From Ruminococcus callidus (lineage in GTDB: Bacteria; Bacillota; Clostridia; Oscillospirales; Ruminococcaceae), in the NCBI RefSeq assembly GCF_020709055.1, contig NZ_JAJFCK010000003.1, positions 47,771 to 111,770 on the forward strand: a stretch of 64,000 bases of DNA, in the 5' to 3' direction. The translations under genes and the position numbers were made by a program. This document shows, one piece after another, positions 41,631-49,424 of the stretch (position 1 is the first letter of the stretch; the number at the start of each line of letters is the position of its first letter). The notes beneath the pieces were generated by a model. The model was not told where the DNA came from and did no database searches. It worked only from the letters and a program-made list of their open reading frames with translations.

Positions 41631-42053
41631 TTACACAAAAATTATACTATCTAAAATCAGTTCTCTTGCTTGCTCCTGAAAGGCATTGTACAGTTGAGTG
41701 CGTTTCATAAAATCATCATTCTTTACTGCAAGCAGGTATTCCTTATCACTCGCCAACCACTTTTCAATCTGGTCAAACTCCGCATCCTTTGCTCTCGTTT
41801 CTAATTTCAGCAAATACGAATATATCTCGCCTTGATTGACAAGTTCCTGAAGCTTATCAGGATTCCGCTCCAGCATATATGGAATATAACGCCGAATATA
41901 AACGCTAACAAAGCTGTTCTGTGTGGATGCTCCTGTGCTAGAATCTGTATCTGTAACAATGAGATTCTCTGTATCAAATTCGCATAAAGGCTGTTTGTAC
42001 TTCTTTTCTTTTTCATCGTAGAACCTTTTTTCACTTTTTAGTATCATGCTCAT
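41631..42053 (-). CDS. TnpV-like transposon protein
   Basis: 140 residues. YIRRYIPYMLERNPDKLQELVNQGEIYSYLLKLETRAKDAEFDQIEKWL and AFQEQARELILDSIIF match the pattern of TnpV, a protein of unknown function encoded by Tn4451-like elements. It overlaps the start of its neighbour's end by 23 bases, in line with one operon. Confidence 0.7.
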   Translation of the reverse strand: MSMILKSEKRFYDEKEKKYKQPLCEFDTENLIVTDTDSSTGASTQNSFVSVYIRRYIPYMLERNPDKLQELVNQGEIYSYLLKLETRAKDAEFDQIEKWLASDKEYLLAVKNDDFMKRTQLYNAFQEQARELILDSIIFV

Positions 42054-42819
42054 TCCCTTTCTTATTATTTTTCTTGTGCATTACAACAAAAATTATTATT
42101 ATTATAACTGCTGCAAGAAGCGTACCACAAAGCAAACCTCTTTTTGCAGATGACTTTACAGTTGTTTGTTCAGCTTCTGTGACTTCATCCGTACCAGCTT
42201 CGGTTGCTGGTTGTTGTGTGGTTTTTCCAAGAACTCTATGTACAGAATTTCCGGTGTTATTGCTGCGATTGTTATTTTGTTTATGCTGTTGTGAAGTTGA
42301 TGAATCTTTACTTTCTTCCTCAGAATTAGAATCGGACTGATTCGCTTCTTCTTTGGCTTCTTGTTCCTTTTCCCACTCTACTGTGTTAAACGGCATAAAA
42401 CTGTCTACTACGTTTCCATTTTCATCAGCCATATTCCATTTGCCGTTGACAAAATTAAAATGGTACAGAATGTTTCCGTCTAAATCTGTAATATAGTAAT
42501 TCCCATTATCATCATCTTCAAACGCCCAATTAGAAACAAGGTCTTTATAGTATTCTCGATACGCATATATAGCGTACGGAACATCGTCCTTATACTCATC
42601 AAAATTTTCATCAAGCCATGATTCAATCAAATGATGTTCATATGATGCTTCAGGAAATTGTGTGCCGTCTTCTGGTGTACCAAACCACCATTCTTCCCAA
42701 ATCAAGTCGGCAATGTAATCCTTATTGACTTGTTCATCCGCATAAACACCAATCGGCATTGTAGCCATTCCTGCTGCAATGCCAAGAACCATACCCATTG
42801 AAATGACTGCTTTTTTCAT
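42031..42819 (-). CDS. Predicted surface-exposed membrane-anchored protein
   Basis: 262 residues. Signal peptide (ISMGMVLGIAAGMATMPIGVYA, 6-27), an acidic Trp/Tyr-rich extracellular domain (LIWEEWWFGTPEDGTQ; NYYITDLDGNILYHFNFVNGKWNM), a Gln/Asn/Ser linker and a C-terminal membrane helix (GLLCGTLLAAVIIIIIFVVM) with a basic tail. No family recognised. It may mediate contact or exclusion between cells. Confidence 0.7.
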   Translation of the reverse strand: MKKAVISMGMVLGIAAGMATMPIGVYADEQVNKDYIADLIWEEWWFGTPEDGTQFPEASYEHHLIESWLDENFDEYKDDVPYAIYAYREYYKDLVSNWAFEDDDNGNYYITDLDGNILYHFNFVNGKWNMADENGNVVDSFMPFNTVEWEKEQEAKEEANQSDSNSEEESKDSSTSQQHKQNNNRSNNTGNSVHRVLGKTTQQPATEAGTDEVTEAEQTTVKSSAKRGLLCGTLLAAVIIIIIFVVMHKKNNKKGNEHDTKK

Positions 42820-42852
42820 AACTTGTCCTCCATTATTTTATCATAAAATGCT

Positions 42853-43545
42853 TTATAAGTCAATTACACATTTTACTCCTAGAAGCAATAACAAATGTAC
42901 TGGGTAAAATGCGTAAAAAAACCACTTGTGAAATGCTTTTTTACTGCCTGATTCTCCATGATAGAATAGCTTTAACATTGGAAAAACAAAAAATACTCCG
43001 ATTGCCCAAATGCCTGTCCATGCTGGAGAACTTTTTATAACAAGATACGAGTATAAAATAGCAGTCGCTAGATATAATCCGTATCCGATTGCTTTCTTGT
43101 TTCTTTCTAAAGCCAAAAATGATATGCACCATAAGGGAACGAATATCATCCAGTCGGCAAGAAAGGAAAAAAACAATATAAGAACTATGCCAAAAATCTT
43201 ATATCCAGAATTGATTTTTGAATCAAGCAGCCATACAATCATCAATCCTAGGAAAAGTGTAAAAATCACACTGAAATGGAAAGTGGCTTTGCCGTATTCA
43301 AAATATGAATACGGCAGCCATGAAATCAGCGAAAATATAAATAAACGAAGAGCATATTTCTTTTTGTTTTTTGTATGAAAATATCCTTCTACAATGAAAA
43401 AAGCCATTGTAGGAGCTGTCAATCGACCTATCATCCGCATTATAACTGTTATAGCAGAATCATTAGAAAGGAAGGCAGCTGCAATGTGGTCAATAACCAT
43501 TGCTACAATTACAAGATATTTCAGTTGATTTCTATTTAACGACAA
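42853..43545 (-). CDS. traX: TraX-family membrane protein
   Basis: 230 residues with about seven helices. NRNQLKYLVIVAMVIDHIAA at the start, MIGRLTAPTMAFFIVEGYFHTKNKKKYALRLFIFSLISWLPY and KWFFYAFYPVHLLLLLG at the end are the TraX signature. In F plasmid TraX acetylates pilin; on Gram-positive elements the substrate is unknown. It overlaps the next upstream gene by 14 bases. Confidence 0.9.
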   Translation of the reverse strand: MSLNRNQLKYLVIVAMVIDHIAAAFLSNDSAITVIMRMIGRLTAPTMAFFIVEGYFHTKNKKKYALRLFIFSLISWLPYSYFEYGKATFHFSVIFTLFLGLMIVWLLDSKINSGYKIFGIVLILFFSFLADWMIFVPLWCISFLALERNKKAIGYGLYLATAILYSYLVIKSSPAWTGIWAIGVFFVFPMLKLFYHGESGSKKAFHKWFFYAFYPVHLLLLLGVKCVIDL

Positions 43546-43756
43546 TTGCTGTTCCTCTCTTACGAAACGGACACCAATCAGGAGAAATTTCTCTTTTTAC
43601 AATGCCAATAAATCCGGTCAATTTTGCTTCTAAATCATGACACTTAAAATATCCCTGTATGTACTTCTGGTCAGGGTGTCCACAATAATAAAATTTTTGA
43701 CCACTTTTATTAGATTTACGACATTCGCAGTGCAAGCATTTTTTACATGAATGCAT
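43532..43756 (-). CDS. Small cysteine-rich protein
   Basis: 74 residues from the ATG preceded by GGGGGA at 8 bases; a longer start 14 codons upstream lacks a site. CKKCLHCECR, FYYCGHPD, YFKCHD and WCPFRK give at least seven Cys, likely binding zinc or an iron-sulfur cluster. Function unknown. Confidence 0.65.
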   Translation of the reverse strand: MHSCKKCLHCECRKSNKSGQKFYYCGHPDQKYIQGYFKCHDLEAKLTGFIGIVKREISPDWCPFRKRGTAIVVK

Positions 43757-43770
43757 CTTAACAAGTCCCC

Positions 43771-44064
43771 CTATATTCTTCCTATGATAATAAGCCAATC
43801 CTTTTTATCCTTAGAATACAATCCAAAGACTTTAGGCGTTTTTACATACTTATATTTGATTCTGGCAAAGAAAGCGATTGCATTAGTCATTGCTTCTAAT
43901 GCTTCAAACTTATAATTTAGCTGTCTTTTTAGATAACACCTGTACTCATACTCTTCCGGTGAATCACTTAGATTATCAAGATAGCATTGATACAAATGTA
44001 TCTGCTTTACGGTTTTCATAAGGTCTTTTCCAAAGCTACTTCCTAGTAGTTTTGATTTGTTCAT
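43771..44064 (-). CDS. Hypothetical protein of the minus-strand operon
   Basis: 97 residues, helical, with QIHLYQCYLDNLSDSPEEYEYRCYLKRQLNYKFEALEAMTNAI. It overlaps its upstream neighbour by 4 bases. No family recognised. Confidence 0.6.
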   Translation of the reverse strand: MNKSKLLGSSFGKDLMKTVKQIHLYQCYLDNLSDSPEEYEYRCYLKRQLNYKFEALEAMTNAIAFFARIKYKYVKTPKVFGLYSKDKKDWLIIIGRI

Positions 44065-44261
44065 TTAGATAACACCTTCTTGTACCAGCTCTTGTATTCG
44101 TCTTCCATAAAACCACAGCGAATGATATTGTATATTGCCAGATAGCGGTTATGCTGAATTGTAACAGCACTTTCATCAGCATTATCATTGAGCATTCTGA
44201 CATATATTACATGCTCTTTTGCTGCTGCTTGAAAAACCAATAACTTCATTTGATTCATCAT
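44061..44261 (-). CDS. Hypothetical small protein of the minus-strand operon
   Basis: 66 residues, overlapping the ParB gene and the downstream gene by 4 bases each, which supports it as a real cistron. It contains AIYNIIRCGFMEDEYKSWYKKVL, a helical segment. No family recognised. Confidence 0.6.
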   Translation of the reverse strand: MMNQMKLLVFQAAAKEHVIYVRMLNDNADESAVTIQHNRYLAIYNIIRCGFMEDEYKSWYKKVLSK

Positions 44262-45253
44262 GCTTGCTCCTTATCAAAATCAGGAAAAGTTGCAATAACT
44301 TTGCTCTTATCCGTATCATCGTCCTGATTCATAAAGTACATTTCCAATGCCTTTTCAATAATTTCTGATACTTCCTCGCTTGTTGCCTTTTTACTAAAGT
44401 ATCTCGAATAAGAAGCCTGACTGATTTTCACAGATTTTGGTTTTGGTTGTTGTGGTTCATCAGTTTTTCCAGACAGAATCTGTTCTACTTCTTTATCGGA
44501 TAAGCTTCCATCACTTGCATTTTTCCGTAGTTCTTCTGCTTTCTTAATGCTGATTTTGTACTGTTCTGCAAGTAATGCAACCGTTTCCTGTGTGTCATCT
44601 GACAGATAAGACAACTGAACTCCGGCAAGAAAAGCGATATTCTCGTTGTCGATTTGCTCTTTTAGTTCATCAATCAAGCGATTTATGCGTATCAATCTTG
44701 ATACCGTTTTTCCACTTAATCCATATTCAGAACCGACCTTATCTCTGGTCGTTTGAGATGGGGTTTCTGTCAATTCAGATTCAAGATTTGGGTTTTCAAG
44801 TAGTTTCAATTCACGGATAATGTCGTTTCTTTTTCCTTGAGAAAACATTGCTTCGTGACGTTGTGCTACAACCGCTGCTTGTTCACTGATTCTAAGGTTG
44901 TCAAAACCACGTTGCATGATGTTTGATTCTATTACATACATCTCAGCTTCATCGGCTGTCAATCCCTGTTTTACAATAGCCGGAACAGTTGCAAGCCCTG
45001 CTGCTTTAGAGGCATTCCAACGGTTATGACCAATTAAAATTTCGTACTTTCCACCGCTTAAAGGTTGTACAATTAAAGGTGTAAGCACTCCGTTTTTGCG
45101 GATACTTTCCACCATGTCTTCCAGTCTTTCTCCATCATAAAGAGCAAACATATGATTATGATATGGTGTAAGCAAATCGCATGCAATTTGCTGCACCATG
45201 TTCGCTGATGGTGCTGTATTCAGCATCATTCCTAAGTCAAAAGCTGCTGCCAT
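44258..45253 (-). CDS. parB: ParB/Spo0J-family protein of the second element
   Basis: 331 residues. ParB domain about 25-125 with IRKNGVLTPLIVQPLSGGKYEILIGHNRWNASKAAG (GHNRWNA is the CTP-binding arginine motif) and ESNIMQRGFDNL; KorB/HTH part near 165-210 (EYGLSGKTVSRLIRINRLI). The C-terminal segment SQASYSRYFSKKATSEEVSEIIEKAL matches the tail of the first ICE's ParB in type. Partner ParA is encoded upstream in the same operon. Confidence 0.9.
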   Translation of the reverse strand: MAAAFDLGMMLNTAPSANMVQQIACDLLTPYHNHMFALYDGERLEDMVESIRKNGVLTPLIVQPLSGGKYEILIGHNRWNASKAAGLATVPAIVKQGLTADEAEMYVIESNIMQRGFDNLRISEQAAVVAQRHEAMFSQGKRNDIIRELKLLENPNLESELTETPSQTTRDKVGSEYGLSGKTVSRLIRINRLIDELKEQIDNENIAFLAGVQLSYLSDDTQETVALLAEQYKISIKKAEELRKNASDGSLSDKEVEQILSGKTDEPQQPKPKSVKISQASYSRYFSKKATSEEVSEIIEKALEMYFMNQDDDTDKSKVIATFPDFDKEQA

Positions 45254-45575
45254 TTCTGTATCTCCTATTCTGGACAGGCTGTCCCAAAGTTACTAAATAA
45301 GTATAGCATTCGTTTAGCTTTTCCAGTTTGTTACGTACCTCTTTTTCCGTAACATTTTCGCACGTTTGCGGAAAATAGTGGCGTATTCCTTTTGTACAAT
45401 AGTTTATACTTTGACCAAAAACGTAATACCGATTGTACAACCACCAAAGTTGTTCTGAATCTTCCTGCATTGGAATCCATTCTTTCAAAACAGTTACTGT
45501 AACATCATACAATACAGAATGTTCTTTCCAACACTGGTTACGCCAATAAAGACGCATTCTTATCAAATCACTCAT
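45237..45575 (-). CDS. Hypothetical protein between SSB and ParB
   Basis: 112 residues from the ATG with GGAG 8 bases upstream. Trp/Tyr-rich (RLYWRNQCWKEHSVLYD; LWWLYNRYYVFGQSINYC). It overlaps parB by 17 bases. No family recognised. Confidence 0.6.
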   Translation of the reverse strand: MSDLIRMRLYWRNQCWKEHSVLYDVTVTVLKEWIPMQEDSEQLWWLYNRYYVFGQSINYCTKGIRHYFPQTCENVTEKEVRNKLEKLNECYTYLVTLGQPVQNRRYRNGSSF

Positions 45576-45592
45576 GATGCCATCTCCTATCA

Positions 45593-45985
45593 TTAAAACG
45601 ATACATCTGGGTCGTCTAACAAATCTTCAAAAGCAGCAAAATCTTCATCACTAGCTTTTTCTTTCAATTCTGACTTTCCAGAGGGTAAAAAATGAATTTC
45701 TCGGACATGGATTTGGTCACAGTAATGCTTCTTTTCATCAAGCTCATAGTTTGCATTTTCAATTCGCCCGATGATTTCTAATGCATCGCCTTTATTCAAC
45801 CATTTTTCAAGGATTTCTGCAACTTTTCCCCATGCGACACATGTAAAAAAGTCAGTTGTTGCTGTTCCATCAGATTTCTTGTGACGGTCTACAGCAATTC
45901 TGAATCTACAAAAAATCTTTCCATTTGCGGTTTCTTTTAGTTCGGGCGTTACCGCTAAACGTCCAGTTAAAATGATAATGTTCAT
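45593..45985 (-). CDS. ssb: Single-stranded DNA-binding protein
   Basis: 130 residues with an OB fold: MNIIILTGRLAVTPELKETANGKIFCRFRIAV, FFTCVAWGKVAEILEKWLNKGDALEIIGRIE, and an acidic tail ending EDLLDDPDVSF, comparable to the DDDIPF-type tip that recruits partners. Protects transferred single strands after conjugation. Confidence 0.93.
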   Translation of the reverse strand: MNIIILTGRLAVTPELKETANGKIFCRFRIAVDRHKKSDGTATTDFFTCVAWGKVAEILEKWLNKGDALEIIGRIENANYELDEKKHYCDQIHVREIHFLPSGKSELKEKASDEDFAAFEDLLDDPDVSF

Positions 45986-45995
45986 GATATTCCTT

Positions 45996-46199
45996 TCATT
46001 TCCTGATAAACAAGGCTGTTAGTAGCCAACCGCAATAAACATCTATCAATAGCAAACTTACAATGAGTAGGCAGGTTTCTGCAATGTGAACGGCTCTTGG
46101 AAAATGAAATAACCCTTTTCCGCTGCGACCAAAAATATAGCATACCCAATCTGCAAGTAACGTACCGACAAGTAGAGCAATTGTAAACTGTAACACCAT
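45996..46199 (-). CDS. Small membrane protein
   Basis: 67 residues with two hydrophobic helices (LQFTIALLVGTLLADWVCYIF and ETCLLIVSLLLIDVYCGWLLTALF). AAGGGA stands close before the ATG. Placed between SSB and ParA operon genes; function unknown. Confidence 0.5.
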   Translation of the reverse strand: MVLQFTIALLVGTLLADWVCYIFGRSGKGLFHFPRAVHIAETCLLIVSLLLIDVYCGWLLTALFIRK

Positions 46200-46226
46200 A
46201 ATCCCTTTTTACCTTTAACCTTTTCT

Positions 46227-46547
46227 TCATTGTGCTTTGGTTGATAACATTGGGGTGATTGTTCTGGACAATGCATTTGCAAAGTCACGTTCCCAACCAT
46301 TTATCATACCTCTTCGGCTGTAATCAGCAAACTGTAAAGCATGAAAAATGCGGTCAGAGTTGTAACCAACACCATTTTTGCTGGGGGAAAGTTCTGCACT
46401 TACCCCCAACGATACAATAGAAATGTACGCTCCGTTTATATGTCTGCCAAACAAGCAAAGAAAGGAAAAGCCATTCATTTCTACGGAGATTTCTTGTACC
46501 GTTGCTCGATGGCGGTGCGTAACGGTAAGTTTACCGTTGAACATCAT
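46227..46547 (-). CDS. Hypothetical protein overlapping the parA end
   Basis: 106 residues from the ATG with AGGAGG 9 bases upstream. Contains [37 protein letters not shown]. The start lies within the last codons of parA, a coupled arrangement. No family recognised. Confidence 0.6.
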   Translation of the reverse strand: MMFNGKLTVTHRHRATVQEISVEMNGFSFLCLFGRHINGAYISIVSLGVSAELSPSKNGVGYNSDRIFHALQFADYSRRGMINGWERDFANALSRTITPMLSTKAQ

Positions 46548-47310
46548 GCTGCAACACCTCCTCTGCAAGAGCTGAATATTCCATTCCAAGCTTGCTTGTG
46601 GCTGGAATCATACACCCTACCTCTACGGCTTTAGCAGCTTCCACAGAGCGATGTATGTATGTCTTGAAAAGGATACTACCATACTTATTCATCAAGTTCT
46701 GATATGCTGCTCTGCTTACTGTTGTATAGTCCATCATAGTCGGAAGTATTCCAGAAAGCTGTATTGTCGGGTTGATAGTTGCCTGAATCTGCTTAAACAA
46801 TTGAATCAAACTATCAAGCCCATCCATACTAAATTTTTGCGTCTGTACCGGAATCAGCATTTCATCAGCTGCGGTCATTGCATTGATAAGCAATACTCCC
46901 AAAGAGGGCAAGCAATCAATTAAAATGTAATCATAGTCATCTGAGATTTCGGACAAAATGCGTTTTAAAATACTCTCTCTCGCAAGGGCGTTAATCATCA
47001 ACATCTCGGCATTTGCTAAATTGATGTCGGCAGGAATGTAATCCAACTCGTACATATCATGTTTGCGAATTGCCATTCTCACAGCAGCAATGTGAATCAT
47101 GGACTTTGTAGAAACTTCCGAAATCAGTTCCGTCATGGTAGGTTTATTATCCTTTTGATACCCCAGATATTCACTCAGATTTGCCTGTGGGTCAAGGTCT
47201 ACTAACAGCACTTTCTTTCCTCTTCTGGAAAGAGCAGCAGCTAGATTAAACGTTGTTGTAGTTTTTCCTACGCCACCCTTTTGGTTACTGATTGTAATGA
47301 TTTTTCCCAT
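46531..47310 (-). CDS. parA: ParA-family partition ATPase
   Basis: 259 residues. Deviant Walker [10 protein letters not shown] at residues 11-19, Walker A' [12 protein letters not shown] near 37, Walker [23 protein letters not shown] near 120. Together with ParB and iteron-like repeats upstream it forms a segregation module, unusual baggage for a purely integrated element and suggesting a plasmid-like phase. Confidence 0.93.
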   Translation of the reverse strand: MGKIITISNQKGGVGKTTTTFNLAAALSRRGKKVLLVDLDPQANLSEYLGYQKDNKPTMTELISEVSTKSMIHIAAVRMAIRKHDMYELDYIPADINLANAEMLMINALARESILKRILSEISDDYDYILIDCLPSLGVLLINAMTAADEMLIPVQTQKFSMDGLDSLIQLFKQIQATINPTIQLSGILPTMMDYTTVSRAAYQNLMNKYGSILFKTYIHRSVEAAKAVEVGCMIPATSKLGMEYSALAEEVLQHDVQR

Positions 47311-47330
47311 TTTCTTTTCCTCCTGTTATT

Positions 47331-47744
47331 TCATTTTGAGTTTTCAAGCTCTTGTACTCTCCGCATTAGATTGATATAATCTGCTGCGGATTGTCTGCGT
47401 TCATTTTCGAGTTCCTGAATCTGCCTTTGAGCTTGCCGGAGCTGTCGTTTCAGTTCCTGTTCCATGGAAGGAACTTCTCGAATTTGGGAACGTTGTTCCT
47501 TAATACGATTAGCTTCGGTTTTGCACTGGGCAACATATTCAGCTTCACTTAAACGTTGTTCTTCTCGTGATACCGCATTTTCAGCTCGTTTTTTCACTTG
47601 CTGTTTTTTCTTGCTGTTTTTTTTCTGCTCTTTGCGAACATCTATACGGCATTCATCGCAGTACTTTACGCTAATAAAACGATACCAACTATCGTAATCC
47701 GTATCAGCAATTTCGATACCACAAATATCACAGTATTTACGCAT
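47331..47744 (-). CDS. Zinc-finger coiled-coil protein
   Basis: 137 residues. CDICG...CDEC at residues 5-33 is a treble-clef or ribbon zinc site; the remainder (about 45-137) is a basic then acidic coiled coil (MEQELKRQLRQAQRQIQELENERRQ). It starts right after the repeat region and could be the DNA-binding partner of ParA. Confidence 0.65.
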   Translation of the reverse strand: MRKYCDICGIEIADTDYDSWYRFISVKYCDECRIDVRKEQKKNSKKKQQVKKRAENAVSREEQRLSEAEYVAQCKTEANRIKEQRSQIREVPSMEQELKRQLRQAQRQIQELENERRQSAADYINLMRRVQELENSK

Positions 47745-47759
47745 TCTATCCCTCCTCTT

Positions 47760-47866
47760 GCGTTTTGTCTACCACGTTTTGTCCACTTCCCCGAACCCCT
47801 CTCGTCAACCCCTTCCCCACGGTTTTGTCCCTCGATTTGTCTACCGTTCTGTCTACCGTTTTGTCC
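47760..47866. repeat. Iteron-like repeats in the partition operon
   Basis: Six degenerate copies of CGTTTTGTCYA in one orientation, at about 47760, 47774, 47820, 47832, 47844 and 47856, the last three spaced 12 bases apart. They fill a 122-base gap between two cistrons. Candidate centromere, operator or replication iterons. Confidence 0.7.
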
Positions 47867-48274
47867 TTACTGTTTTACGATTTCAGCAAATTCAAGGCTT
47901 TTTCTTCGGATTTGCTGAGAGAGCGTTTTGTCCTCTACCTGTAAAGCCTGTAAAATGCTCTCTTGAGATAAGGTGGTTGATTGACCATATTCTCTGCAAA
48001 CATTGACTTCCACGTTTCGACCATTCTGAATGTCTTCAATCTGTGCAAGCGTTTCTGCTTGCTTCAACCGCAACTCAGTTAGTTCACCAAGGATGACCTC
48101 GGCTTCTTCCGGTATTGAATCTGCATCACCGGATTGAGAAGATTGCAGCTTAGAACGTTGCCGTTGTTCCAACATCTCTTGTCTGATTCTATTCTGTCGT
48201 CTTCTCAAATAAATGTATGCTGTCGGAATACCAACAGCTAGAAGAATCAAAAGATTTTGAGTATTTTCACTCAT
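47867..48274 (-). CDS. Membrane-anchored coiled-coil protein
   Basis: 135 residues; one N-terminal helix (NLLILLAVGIPTAYIYL, 7-23), basic stretch, then acidic coiled coil (AEVILGELTELRLKQAETLAQIEDIQNG). Function unknown; at the head of the partition operon. Confidence 0.65.
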   Translation of the reverse strand: MSENTQNLLILLAVGIPTAYIYLRRRQNRIRQEMLEQRQRSKLQSSQSGDADSIPEEAEVILGELTELRLKQAETLAQIEDIQNGRNVEVNVCREYGQSTTLSQESILQALQVEDKTLSQQIRRKSLEFAEIVKQ

Positions 48275-48292
48275 GACTTCATCTCCTTTGTT

Positions 48293-48508
48293 TTATTCAT
48301 TCTGAGAAATACTCATGTCTTTCTGAACAGAAGAAAATATATCACAATATGCTTGAGCTTCTTCCAACGTATCAAACCAGATACGCCGTATGTCTTTCTC
48401 CCCATTAGAAAGAATTGTATTCAACGGCTTTTGCTTTGCATCACAAGTGTCTGTAACTGTGGGAGTTGTATAATTACTAACACAGTTTGTCACAGCATAA
48501 AACTTCAT
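48293..48508 (-). CDS. Hypothetical small protein at the head of the minus operon
   Basis: 71 residues; contains DIRRIWFDTLEEAQAYCDIFSSVQ, similar in style to the DNMEDANAFMELK segment of the protein at 56459. No family recognised. Confidence 0.6.
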   Translation of the reverse strand: MKFYAVTNCVSNYTTPTVTDTCDAKQKPLNTILSNGEKDIRRIWFDTLEEAQAYCDIFSSVQKDMSISQNE

Positions 48509-48805
48509 ACTTCGCCATCTCTTTCATTTTTATTTGCTTGTGGGTTATCGGGGATTGTGACCGTTTACCCATCCGCATTACCAGCAATAAAATTTCCTTG
48601 CTGTCACTCTGCTTGCGACCACCATATAATCTAATGTTACATTCCATTGCAAATTTGCTTTCTTTTTGGCTCGAATTCTTATTATTCTTTTTGATTCTTC
48701 TATGATTATATCATAAACTAACGCTATTGTCAAGATATAATCCTTGTGTTTTACAGTTTGTTAAATATAAAGTTTGATGTTTACAAATGATTCACTTTTA
48801 TGAGT
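48509..48805. other. Non-coding divergent region
   Basis: About 300 bases between the minus operon and the divergent regulator gene. AT-rich with no supported gene; it must contain the promoter of the long minus-strand operon. Confidence 0.55.
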
Positions 48806-48851
48806 TTGACAAAGCATAGGGGATATGATACAATAAAATAAAGTCAAACTC
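48802..48851 (+). promoter_or_regulatory. Promoter flanked by an inverted repeat (putative autoregulated)
   Basis: TTGACA (48806-48811), 17 bases, TACAAT (48829-48834). GAGTTTGAC (48802-48810) overlapping the -35 and GTCAAACTC (48843-48851) near the start site are exact complements. A DNA-binding dimer bridging them could shut the promoter. Confidence 0.75.
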
Positions 48852-48870
48852 TACAAGAAAGGAAACTAAA

Positions 48871-49362
48871 ATGCCAACGATGATATGCCAGAAATGTGGC
48901 AAGGAATGCGAACGCACTTCTAACGTTCAAAAATATTGTCCTGAATGCCGCAAAAAAAAGCAAGTAGAGCGTAATGCAACTTATCAGCAAAAGCGTGAAA
49001 ATACTCCGGATTTAGTTGTGGCTGTTGGCAGCCAAGCAATCTGTCCGAACTGTAAAAAATCGTTTTTGAAAAAATCGGGAAATCAAATTTTTTGCGAAGA
49101 TTGTTCTGCGGAACATTTCCAACAGCAGAAGAAGCAAAAAAGGACTGAGATGTCAGACGTAGAACGTTCTGAGGTGTATCGCAAAACAACGGAAAATAAC
49201 AACAACATTTATGATAGATTCTCACTTTATGTCCCTAAAGGCAAAAAAGCTTATCTACAGGAAATCTCTAAAAGTATGGGAATAAGTTTAAACACCTTTA
49301 TCAATCAAGCCATAGAGCAATATGAGCAATTGATTCTATCGCAAAAAGAAGAAAATGAATAA
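48871..49362 (+). CDS. Double zinc-ribbon, ribbon-helix-helix regulator
   Basis: 163 residues. Two zinc ribbons (CQKCGKEC...CPEC, 6-28; CPNCKKSF...CEDC, 59-80) precede a C-terminal RHH-like domain (FSLYVPKGKKAYLQEISKSMGISLNTFINQAIEQYEQLI). Its promoter carries a 9-bp inverted repeat. Probable regulator of itself and of the divergent operon. Confidence 0.72.
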   Translation: MPTMICQKCGKECERTSNVQKYCPECRKKKQVERNATYQQKRENTPDLVVAVGSQAICPNCKKSFLKKSGNQIFCEDCSAEHFQQQKKQKRTEMSDVERSEVYRKTTENNNNIYDRFSLYVPKGKKAYLQEISKSMGISLNTFINQAIEQYEQLILSQKEENE

Positions 49363-49379
49363 AATCAGATACCGATACA

Positions 49380-49410
49380 AAGCACAAGCAAACCGCCTGT
49401 GCTTTTTTCT
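49380..49410 (+). terminator. Terminator between regulator and relaxase genes
   Basis: AAGCACA (49380-49386) and TGTGCTT (49398-49404) pair; a long T-rich run follows. Confidence 0.8.
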
Positions 49411-49424
49411 TTTTTCTGCCAGCA

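Noticed and set aside
47745..47866. CRISPR array
   Set aside because: Units are 10-12 bases with no spacers of constant length and no cas genes nearby; iteron-type repeats fit better.
47598..47918. Plus-strand frame across the iteron-like repeats
   Set aside because: Its repeated Cys-Leu-Pro-Phe pattern is simply the translation of the repeats; no ribosome site.
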